From positions 1-7,522 of the forward strand of contig CAMFNC010000190.1 in NCBI GenBank assembly GCA_945965245.1: a stretch of DNA of 7,522 nt, in the 5' to 3' direction. Below are positions 1 through 6,328 of the stretch, one piece after another (the stretch's first letter is position 1; each line of letters begins with the position of its first letter). The notes under the pieces are model-generated. The model ran no database searches and had not been told where the DNA came from. It saw only the letters and a program-made list of their open reading frames with translations. Source of the DNA: an uncultured Porphyromonas sp. (GTDB lineage: Bacteria > Bacteroidota > Bacteroidia > Bacteroidales > Porphyromonadaceae). A program made the position numbers and the translations under genes.

Positions 1-749
1 GCCTGAGAAGCGATACCGATACGACCGCCATCCAAAGTCTTCATTGCAATTTTAAAACCTTGACCGACCTTACCGAGCAGATTTTCTTTAGGAATGATGC
101 AGTTTTCCATGATGAGTTCGCATGTGGCAGAACCACGAATACCCATTTTCAGCTCTTTCTTACCAATACTGAAGCCTGGCATGTCTTTTTCTACAATGAA
201 AGCAGAGATACCATGGTTGCCCTGGCTCTTGTCTGTCATAGCAAAAATGATATATACATGACCATATTCAGCATTGGTAATGAAAATCTTATTGCCATTC
301 AGCACATAGTGGTCATCCTCTTCCACGGCAAATGTTTGCTGTGAAGAAGCATCTGTACCGGCATTCGGTTCGGTCAGACCAAAGGCACCAATCCATTCGC
401 CGGAAGCCAACTTGGGTAGATATTTCTTTTTCTGTTCTTCCGTACCGAATTCAAGGATCGGAGAGCAACAGAGTGACGTGTGAGCCGAAACGACCACACC
501 AGTGGTGGCGCAAACACGACTCAGTTCTTCAACGGCCATGCTATACATTTGATTGGTAGAACCGGCTCCGCCATACTCAACAGGAATGGGAATCCCCATG
601 ATTCCGATTTTACCCATCTTCTTAACAGTCTCGAGCGGGAAGCGTTCTTGTTCGTCAATTTCGGCAGCCAGAGGTTTTACCTCTTTTTCGGCAAAAGCAC
701 GAATCATCTCCAAAAAGAGCTTCTCCTGAGGGGTTTGTGAAAAGTCCAT
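1..749 (-). CDS. Acyl-CoA dehydrogenase (butyryl-CoA dehydrogenase type), C-terminus cut by window edge
   Basis: This flavoprotein most likely reduces crotonyl-CoA to butyryl-CoA in the cytoplasm together with an electron-transfer flavoprotein, the next-to-last step of lysine fermentation. From the ATG at 749 the frame stays open for 249 codons to the window edge; the family is about 380 residues, so roughly 130 are missing. Residues about 5-115 fit the helical N-terminal domain, with the conserved patch PVEYGGAG (56-63). The middle beta domain begins near 120 and holds the family signature GLTEPNAGTDASS (124-136), followed by GNKIFITNAE (152-161). The helical C-terminal domain starts near 230 (VGQGFKIAM, DGGRIGIASQ). 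The catalytic glutamate of the butyryl-CoA type lies in the missing part, so substrate class cannot be read directly. The start is 33 bases after the CoA-transferase gene and has no clear Shine-Dalgarno site. The family call is firm; butyryl-CoA specificity is inferred from context. Confidence 0.95.
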   Translation of the reverse strand, partial: MDFSQTPQEKLFLEMIRAFAEKEVKPLAAEIDEQERFPLETVKKMGKIGIMGIPIPVEYGGAGSTNQMYSMAVEELSRVCATTGVVVSAHTSLCCSPILEFGTEEQKKKYLPKLASGEWIGAFGLTEPNAGTDASSQQTFAVEEDDHYVLNGNKIFITNAEYGHVYIIFAMTDKSQGNHGISAFIVEKDMPGFSIGKKELKMGIRGSATCELIMENCIIPKENLLGKVGQGFKIAMKTLDGGRIGIASQ

Positions 750-782
750 AATAAGAATTGGAAAAGTTAATAAATGAATTAA

Positions 783-1445
783 TTATTGGCGCATAGGTTT
801 AATATCATCAGCAAAATGCAATTCTGCATCCGTGGCGGCAATAATATCCTCCTTTGTAAATTCCGGATGAATCTCTGTAACGAAGAGACCTTGTCCCTTG
901 CGCACTTCGATAACGCACATTTCCGTGATAATCAAATCGACCTGACCTTGCGCTGTCAATGGTAATCTGCATTTCTTCAAAATCTTGGGTGCACCCTTGG
1001 CCGTGTGTTCCATAGCCAAAATAACCAAGCGGGTTCCAACCAAAAGATCCATGGCGCCGCCCATACCAGGAGCTTTCTTTCCTGGGATAATCCAGTTGGC
1101 CAAGTCACCGTTTTCGTCTACTTCCAGGGCACCCAAAATGCTCACGTCCACATGACCTCCTCTGATAATACCAAAAGAAGTGGCACTATCGAACGTAGCA
1201 GCACCGGGAATAGCTGTAATGGCACCACCCCCGGCATTTATCCAATCGGGGTGTTCTTCACCTATTTTGGGAGCAGCACCCATACCAATCATACCATTTT
1301 CCGATTGCAGCATCACACTGATGCCCGGTTTCAAGTAGTTTGGTACCATAGTGGGCAAACCAATACCCAAATTTACAACGTCACCGTCTTTCAATTCCAA
1401 GGCCACACGTTTAGCAATGACCTCTCTGATTTCATTTTTGTCCAT
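783..1445 (-). CDS. Acetoacetate/butyrate CoA-transferase subunit B
   Basis: This is the smaller (beta) subunit of a family I CoA-transferase, 220 residues, a normal full length. In this setting the enzyme probably moves CoA from butyryl-CoA to acetoacetate, releasing butyrate and giving acetoacetyl-CoA for the central pathway. The catalytic glutamate sits in the SENG motif (E49). Other family landmarks are GDVVNLGIGLP (21-31), AGGGAITAIPGA (71-82), the GMGGAMDL turn (127-134) and LTAQGQVDLIITE (163-175). The alpha subunit, which should supply the CoA-binding half, is not adjacent; in related lysine-fermentation clusters as I remember them it lies upstream of kamA near kce and kdd. The start ATG at 1445 follows kamE by 30 bases and has no obvious Shine-Dalgarno site. 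A 3-oxoacid (succinyl-CoA) transferase subunit is the main alternative, and context argues against it. The gene corresponds to one subunit of the AtoD/AtoA type, but the letter assignment varies between species. Confidence 0.93.
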   Translation of the reverse strand: MDKNEIREVIAKRVALELKDGDVVNLGIGLPTMVPNYLKPGISVMLQSENGMIGMGAAPKIGEEHPDWINAGGGAITAIPGAATFDSATSFGIIRGGHVDVSILGALEVDENGDLANWIIPGKKAPGMGGAMDLLVGTRLVILAMEHTAKGAPKILKKCRLPLTAQGQVDLIITEMCVIEVRKGQGLFVTEIHPEFTKEDIIAATDAELHFADDIKPMRQ

Positions 1446-1475
1446 GGCAATAGTGGTATTTAATATTAATATTCG

Positions 1476-2264
1476 TTAGCCATTCATTCGTTTATCCAAT
1501 GTCTGCGCCAAGAAAGAGGTCACATCATCGGCAAAAGTATTTGCTCCGAAACCGGCATCATACCCCAGTTCCTTGGCAAGTTCGTGAGTAATACGAGGGC
1601 CACCGCAACAAAGAATTACCTTATCACGCAAGCCTTCAGCTTCCAGCAATTCGACCAATTCGGTCAAATTCTTGATATGGATATCCTTTTGTGTTACAGT
1701 CTGTGATACCAATAAGGCATCCGCATTGAGTTCAATAGCCTTGGCAATGAATTCTTCATTGGGGACCTGACTGCCCAAGTTGTATGCCTCGAACATATCA
1801 TAACGTTCTATACCATAATGACCGGCAAAGCCCTTCATATTCATCACGGCATCGATACCTACGGTATGAGCATCCGTACCTGTACTGGCACCCACCACCA
1901 CAATCTTACGACCAATATGTTCGCGCACGAACTGATTGGTTTCATCCATATCCCATTTTGTGGTTTCCACTTTGGGCACATAGATATTGGAGTAATCTAC
2001 GGTTTTGGTACAGTTACCATAGCAATTAAAGAATGTAAAGCCTTCTGTCAGTTCTTGATAGAAAACCACTTGGGGATTAGTCATCCCCATTTCTTTAATC
2101 AAAAGACGCGCTGCTTCCACAGCCTCTTCGCCGGCAGGAACTGGCAGAGTAAAGCTAAGCTGAACTTTACCATCGTTCATGGTATCGCCATAGGGCTTGA
2201 TCTTCGTTAAATCTAACGTGCGATCAAAGTCCTTTTCTTCCATCGAATAAAGTCCGCCGCTCAT
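1476..2264 (-). CDS. kamE: Lysine 5,6-aminomutase beta subunit (B12-binding)
   Basis: This is the cobalamin-binding subunit of the adenosylcobalamin- and PLP-dependent mutase that converts L-beta-lysine to 3,5-diaminohexanoate (it can also act on D-lysine). It has 262 residues. Residues about 20-105 fit the dimerisation domain shared with ornithine 4,5-aminomutase, and about 118-255 form the Rossmann-like B12 domain. The base-off/His-on motif DAHTVG covers 131-136, so H133 is the cobalt ligand. K144 falls where the Clostridium sticklandii enzyme carries its PLP-binding lysine; H133 and K144 match the published numbering as I recall it. The LLVSQTV (185-191) and CCGGP (219-223) segments fit the B12 tail-binding strands. 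The start codon overlaps the kamD stop as ATGA, with a GGGAGG site six bases upstream inside the kamD coding end. An alternative start at M8 is possible but less well placed. Confidence 0.98.
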   Translation of the reverse strand: MSGGLYSMEEKDFDRTLDLTKIKPYGDTMNDGKVQLSFTLPVPAGEEAVEAARLLIKEMGMTNPQVVFYQELTEGFTFFNCYGNCTKTVDYSNIYVPKVETTKWDMDETNQFVREHIGRKIVVVGASTGTDAHTVGIDAVMNMKGFAGHYGIERYDMFEAYNLGSQVPNEEFIAKAIELNADALLVSQTVTQKDIHIKNLTELVELLEAEGLRDKVILCCGGPRITHELAKELGYDAGFGANTFADDVTSFLAQTLDKRMNG

Positions 2265-3832
2265 AATTTACCTCCCATATTATTTGATTTCATTAATTCA
2301 GGCACAGGATTGTAGTAGTTTTTACCCGTAGAAGTAACACCTGCCAGACCCTTTCCACCATCTTTCGGACGTTTAATACCTGCAAAGATACCTTTTTCGA
2401 GCGCAGTGAATAGTCCTTCATTGCGAATATCATCCAAAAGTGTAATGGTTTTGTCCAAAACCTCCCTTGCACGAGATTGGATAATGCCATCTTTCTTAAA
2501 TTCCATTTCATCTCCAATAGAATGCATATTATTAAAAATATATTTTGCATTCTCGATAGAAAGGAAACGGTCGCTCATAAATGGAGTGTGAATAGCTTCG
2601 GTGGGCATGCCCAGCAACTGAAGACCTTGATTAGTCCAAATACCGATAATATTGAACAAAGCATCCTGAATATGACCACGGAAAATATTTCCGGTCATAA
2701 ATTTCGTAGGAGGCATATATTTCAGCGTAGCTTTCGGGAAGATTTCACGTGTCATCTGAGCCTGAGCTAATTCCAACAAGAAACCATTTTTCAGAGTCGG
2801 ATCCATCTCAAAAGCATGCCCCAAGCCCATTTGTTCCTGTGGCAGACCTGCCTGCAAAGCCAATTGCTCGTTAATCAGGTCGGAGGCCAATACAGTATGT
2901 GCTTCTTCCACAGCATCGGCGGTGGTCAGATAGTTATCCTCGCCTGTATTGATAATAACTCCAGCGAAGCCATTGATCACACGGCTCATATATTGATCCA
3001 CCAAAGTACGTTGCATATTGATGTCACGGAAGAGGATGCCATACAAAGCATCGTTGAGCATTACATCCAGACCTTCCAAAGCCCCCATTACGGCGATTTC
3101 CGGCATACAAAGGCCGGAGCAATAGTTGCACAAGCGAATGTAACGACCCACTTCCTCGCCCACTTCATCCAAAGCTTTGCGCATAATGCGGAAATTCTCC
3201 TGGGTGGCAAATGTACCGCCAAAACCTTCTGTTGTGGCACCGAAAGGCACATAGTCCAAAAGGCTCTGTCCGGTAGTACGAATCACAGCCACGATGTCGG
3301 CACCTTGGCGTGCGGCAGCTTGAGCCTGCACCACATCTTCGTATATATTACCGGTGGCCACAATCACATACAAGTAAGGCTTCTGCCCTTCTCCTATTGT
3401 GCGCAAGTATTCCTCGCGTCTTTTTCTTCTTGACAAAATACATTTCATACCCTCGGCAATCGGGCCGGCCATTACTTCAGCTACCTTCTCAGGACTGAGT
3501 GGCTTCATGTGGGTCAAATCGATTTTACCGGCTTCCACAGCCTCGGCAACTTGTTGAGGTGTCAGACCGGTTTCAGCTATTGCATTGGCAATATAAAACA
3601 GAGCGCCATCTTGTAGTACTTGTTTGTCTTTCAGAGAATCCACCAAAATATTTGGCAGAGGTACTCCATTGGCATCCACGCCATCAATACCTATCAAACG
3701 GCATAACGTGCGTTCCACGGCTACTGTGGTATATTGGCTGACGAATTTCTGAACTTCGTCGGCAATATCATGCGCCGTGTTACGTGCATACTCGACTTTA
3801 GCGAAGTCGATACCTACTTTACTTATGTTCAT
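2261..3832 (-). CDS. kamD: Lysine 5,6-aminomutase alpha subunit
   Basis: This is the large TIM-barrel subunit of 5,6-aminomutase, which holds PLP and the adenosyl end of B12 and carries the radical 1,2-amino shift together with KamE. At 523 residues it has the usual full length. The residues I recall as lining the PLP and substrate site in the Clostridium sticklandii enzyme all appear with an offset of one: R185, S190, Y194, S239, Y264, R269 and D299. Characteristic segments are RTTGQSLLDYVPFGATTEG (185-203), CNYCSGLCMPEIAVMGALEG (235-254) and HTPFMSDRFLS (415-425). The gene starts within the kamC stop (ATGA) and ends within the kamE start (ATGA), so the three are probably translationally coupled. 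The AAGGG just before the start is too close to serve as a normal ribosome site, which fits coupling. No break or missing key residue is visible. Confidence 0.98.
   Translation of the reverse strand: MNISKVGIDFAKVEYARNTAHDIADEVQKFVSQYTTVAVERTLCRLIGIDGVDANGVPLPNILVDSLKDKQVLQDGALFYIANAIAETGLTPQQVAEAVEAGKIDLTHMKPLSPEKVAEVMAGPIAEGMKCILSRRKRREEYLRTIGEGQKPYLYVIVATGNIYEDVVQAQAAARQGADIVAVIRTTGQSLLDYVPFGATTEGFGGTFATQENFRIMRKALDEVGEEVGRYIRLCNYCSGLCMPEIAVMGALEGLDVMLNDALYGILFRDINMQRTLVDQYMSRVINGFAGVIINTGEDNYLTTADAVEEAHTVLASDLINEQLALQAGLPQEQMGLGHAFEMDPTLKNGFLLELAQAQMTREIFPKATLKYMPPTKFMTGNIFRGHIQDALFNIIGIWTNQGLQLLGMPTEAIHTPFMSDRFLSIENAKYIFNNMHSIGDEMEFKKDGIIQSRAREVLDKTITLLDDIRNEGLFTALEKGIFAGIKRPKDGGKGLAGVTSTGKNYYNPVPELMKSNNMGGKL
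2271..2276 (-). promoter_or_regulatory. Shine-Dalgarno site of kamE inside the end of kamD
   Basis: GGGAGG on the minus strand lies six bases (TAAATT) before the kamE ATG. It encodes part of the kamD C-terminus (Met-Gly-Gly-Lys-Leu-stop) and is the only strong Shine-Dalgarno site I see in the window, consistent with the weak use of such sites in Bacteroidales. It supports the kamE start at 2264 over the ATG seven codons later. Confidence 0.7.
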
Positions 3833-5223
3833 CCCTTATCTAAAAATAACTTACATTCTTCTATCAATTCGGCATCTATACCCATTATCTCGGCTATTCT
3901 GATGGCTTCGTGAGGCACTTGCCCGTCTGTGTCTTCTTCCAGCGAATAGTCTATGCAGCAGTTCAGGTTATTGACCTCCAAAGGCAGACTGACACGCTCT
4001 TCCACAAAACCACGAACTCTCCAGCAGCAAATGTCATCGGATTTAATACCACTGTAATGCGTGCTCACGATAGCTCTTACCTTGTGTTTGGCCAATAAAG
4101 TAATCAAGCCGTTCACAATGCCAAGCCCTTCTGTGGGATTTGTAGTTCGTGCCGGTTCGTCTATCATCGCCAAAATACACTTGCCCGTTCGCATGGTTTT
4201 CACCAAATAATCCAAGCATTTCATTTCTGCACCGAAACTGGACAACCCAGAATGTATATTCTGAGCATCACCAATAGACAAGATAATCTCATCCACAGGT
4301 ACCAAAACAGCACGCTGAGCTGGTACATAAAAACCATATTGCGCCAATGTTTGAATGAGTGCAATGGTTTTCAGCAGAACGCTCTTGCCAGACATGTTAG
4401 CTCCGGTGATTAAGGCTGGCTTATTCGCAAAGCGAATAGATACTGGCTGAAATATATCCCCCTTTACTCTCAGTAGCGATGCCACCTCCGGATGAATCAT
4501 GCTCTCTATATGCGTGGTACCCTCCGAAATGATTTCGGGGCGAACCCAACGCATCTTCATGGCCAACTTGGCTTTGGCCAGATACATATCATCCAATGCC
4601 AGATTTATTTGAGCCTCTGTAAGGGCTGCTTGATACGGATATAGTTTCTTGACTATTTTTTCGCGTACAATATCCTCACGTTCATTGCAAGCAATAGCCA
4701 ATTTTTCTCGCTCTTCATCATCCGAAGCCTCTTTGAATAGCTTTCTAAGCCCTCCCAGAAGTTCATCATAACTATCCGGAATATAGAATGAAGGAAGACG
4801 TGCACCCTCCGGATCTAAAATATCCAACATCGCAGACAAATCCGGCAACGGAAGCAAATCCAAATACGCCTCCAGCATCAACTCTCTTACTCGCTCGTTG
4901 ATTAATGCCAACCCCTTCAACTCGAAAAGGTCTATGTCTGTCATTCCTTTTCCCTGAGCATTCAATTGCCGGATAGAGCCTTGAATATCATTTAGATACG
5001 AAAGCGAAACCAACAATTCTGTCATGGGTCTATGCAAACTTTCGTCACACAGATATATGATATATTGCTGCACACGGTCAAAAGTTGCATTGAGGTCTTC
5101 CTTCTTACTCATCCATGAGCTATCCAACAGCATACGATGCCCCACAGACGAACAAAACTCCATCTGCTCCACAACGTATCTCAAACCATCAATACGAACT
5201 ATCTCATTACGCAGTGTATGCAT
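3829..5223 (-). CDS. kamC: MutS-like ATPase, probable ATPase subunit of lysine 5,6-aminomutase reactivase
   Basis: This 464-residue cytoplasmic protein has a MutS-type ATPase domain in its C-terminal half. Walker A is GANMSGKS (274-281). The segment GLSSFGAEM (326-334) sits where MutS has its signature loop, Walker B ends in MIDE (353-356) followed by PARTTNPTEG, and the H-loop is STHY (387-390). The tail VPHEAIRIAEIMGID resembles the end of the MutS ATPase domain. The N-terminal half is helical and looks like the MutS lever/clamp part; the mismatch-recognition domain with its Phe-x-Glu wedge is absent, so a repair role is unlikely. Placement between kamB and kamD, with overlaps on both sides (17 and 4 bases), ties it to the B12 mutase. 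I recall that this family is named the ATPase of the KamB-KamC reactivase, which would swap damaged cobalamin out of the stalled mutase; that role is recalled and not visible in the sequence. The start ATG at 5223 lies inside the end of kamB. Confidence 0.9.
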   Translation of the reverse strand: MHTLRNEIVRIDGLRYVVEQMEFCSSVGHRMLLDSSWMSKKEDLNATFDRVQQYIIYLCDESLHRPMTELLVSLSYLNDIQGSIRQLNAQGKGMTDIDLFELKGLALINERVRELMLEAYLDLLPLPDLSAMLDILDPEGARLPSFYIPDSYDELLGGLRKLFKEASDDEEREKLAIACNEREDIVREKIVKKLYPYQAALTEAQINLALDDMYLAKAKLAMKMRWVRPEIISEGTTHIESMIHPEVASLLRVKGDIFQPVSIRFANKPALITGANMSGKSVLLKTIALIQTLAQYGFYVPAQRAVLVPVDEIILSIGDAQNIHSGLSSFGAEMKCLDYLVKTMRTGKCILAMIDEPARTTNPTEGLGIVNGLITLLAKHKVRAIVSTHYSGIKSDDICCWRVRGFVEERVSLPLEVNNLNCCIDYSLEEDTDGQVPHEAIRIAEIMGIDAELIEECKLFLDKG

Positions 5224-6229
5224 TCCTCAGTTCTCTTACATTATAAACAGGCACTTGCAGACCCTCTTGCAGCTTGTTTTTCAGCATATCGGAATCCAAT
5301 CTGTATCCCGAAGGAGCCATCGGATTGATAGTAATGGCCACCAGCCGAGTACTGAATAAAGTCTGTACCCTTTTGCCGGAATCCACAAAACTTCTATAGG
5401 TTTTGTAATCGGCAAATACACGTGTAAAATCACGCACAATCAATGTTTCTAAATCCGGCATCACACGGAGTCGCTGTAGCAAGCTATCTCCCACCACTCC
5501 GGAAACATACAGAGCAGTAGCGGAATTGAGCCATTCGGTTTCTTTCCATGCTTCGACCGATAGGGCTGAAGCAAAACCCGGATTAGCCCATGTCCCACAC
5601 TTCATTACTCGCATACCTTGCTCTACATCCATCAGTTCGGTCTTTCTACCCTCATCCTTCCAAGAGGGGAGTTGGATTAAATCGTAGAGATAGCGAGTAT
5701 GGCGAATCAATTCGGTCATATTGGTCGAATAGGCAGCCCCTGTGGCTAAGACCATCCCTTCTGTAACCGAGGGAGAGGCCGGGCACAATCGCGACAAAGC
5801 ACCATCCACAATGGTCAAATCCACATCATACCGACGCATGGCAGCTATCATTTTCTGCAATCCACCGGTTGTGGACGGACCAGAGAGTAAGACTTTACCC
5901 AACCCATGGGATTGAGCCAAAATCAATCGTCCCAATGCGGTTCGCTCTGGGCCTACATCATAAACTTCTGCCGGCAATCGCTTTTGCCGGTAATGAGTTT
6001 CGGAGGTCACAAACTTCATTCCTTCCGGAATCAGTACTTCGGGTTTCTCCGTTTGTGTCACACGGTCAGTCTTCTCACCATCTACCCCGATGGTGGTCAG
6101 ACAGATATGTTTGGATTGGTCGGCAATGCGACCGATAATATAATTGAGAGTTTCTGTTTTGCCGGTATTTTTTGCCGTTCCCACTATGGAAACGCTTTTC
6201 AGCTTGAGCAAATTTTCTATAAATGGCAT
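5207..6229 (-). CDS. kamB: P-loop protein, probable partner subunit of lysine 5,6-aminomutase reactivase
   Basis: With the start placed at the ATG at 6229 the protein has 340 residues. The nucleotide-binding loop GTAKNTGKT covers 17-25, similar in shape to the P-loop of dethiobiotin synthetase and MobB-like GTPases. TTIGVDGEKTD (45-55) may be a switch region, and the hydrophobic strand ending VDLTIVDGALSR (136-147) carries a Walker B-like aspartate at 142. No membrane segments or signal are seen. The gene overlaps kamC by 17 bases and precedes the 5,6-aminomutase genes. As I recall the family, KamB and KamC together reactivate lysine 5,6-aminomutase; from sequence alone only a small NTPase is supported. 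The frame also has an ATG at 6298 that would add 23 residues, but these overlap a terminator-like hairpin, and P-loops of this type usually sit close to the N-terminus, so I prefer 6229. Neither start has a good ribosome site, and the longer form would leave a 30-base gap like others in this operon, so the choice is moderate. Confidence 0.82.
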   Translation of the reverse strand: MPFIENLLKLKSVSIVGTAKNTGKTETLNYIIGRIADQSKHICLTTIGVDGEKTDRVTQTEKPEVLIPEGMKFVTSETHYRQKRLPAEVYDVGPERTALGRLILAQSHGLGKVLLSGPSTTGGLQKMIAAMRRYDVDLTIVDGALSRLCPASPSVTEGMVLATGAAYSTNMTELIRHTRYLYDLIQLPSWKDEGRKTELMDVEQGMRVMKCGTWANPGFASALSVEAWKETEWLNSATALYVSGVVGDSLLQRLRVMPDLETLIVRDFTRVFADYKTYRSFVDSGKRVQTLFSTRLVAITINPMAPSGYRLDSDMLKNKLQEGLQVPVYNVRELRNAYTA

Positions 6230-6245
6230 AATGAACAATCTCAAC

Positions 6246-6298
6246 AAAAAAGATGCCGGAGTGGAGTCCGAAAACTCCATAACTCCACTCACGGGCAT
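6246..6298 (-). terminator. Terminator-like hairpin with T-tract between kamA and kamB (possible attenuator)
   Basis: Read on the minus strand, ATGCC (6298-6294) can pair with GGCAT (6257-6253), and GAGTGGAGT (6290-6282) pairs perfectly with ACTCCACTC (6267-6259). Only a small internal loop (CGT against C) separates the two stems, and a 14-base loop closes the top. One base after the stem comes a run of six T (6251-6246). This is the form of an intrinsic terminator acting in the direction of the operon. Because intact pathway genes follow, partial termination or mRNA processing is more likely than a full stop. No such T-tract follows on the plus strand. Confidence 0.62.
6273..6287 (-). repeat. 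Tandem TGGAGTT direct repeat inside the hairpin
   Basis: On the minus strand TGGAGTT occurs at 6287-6281 and again at 6279-6273, one base apart. The first copy forms the 5' arm of the long hairpin. The second lies in its loop and could pair instead with the same 3' arm (TGGAGT 6279-6274 with ACTCCA 6267-6262, loop of six). Two mutually exclusive folds are therefore possible; a protein-binding repeat is another reading. The repeat is seen directly, the role is inferred. Confidence 0.5.
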
Positions 6299-6328
6299 GC
6301 TAATTATTTAGTGTTTCCATCACAACGC

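Noticed and set aside
1005..1463. Plus-strand open frame of 152 codons opposite the CoA-transferase gene
   Set aside because: It is a shadow of a conserved enzyme gene with no protein-like features of its own.
2816..3433. Long plus-strand open frame of 205 codons opposite kamD
   Set aside because: It lies wholly antisense to a gene with all its catalytic residues, and its translation has no recognisable domain.
3829..5223. A DNA mismatch-repair MutS or MutS2 protein
   Set aside because: At 464 residues it lacks the mismatch-recognition and connector domains and has no Smr domain, and it sits overlapped within a lysine-fermentation operon.
6299..6328. Bacteroidales-type promoter (TTTG, then TAnnTTTG) for kamB
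   Set aside because: A TTG and a TAATTAG can be found at roughly suitable distance, but the TTTG end of the -7 element is missing, so the match is too weak to annotate.
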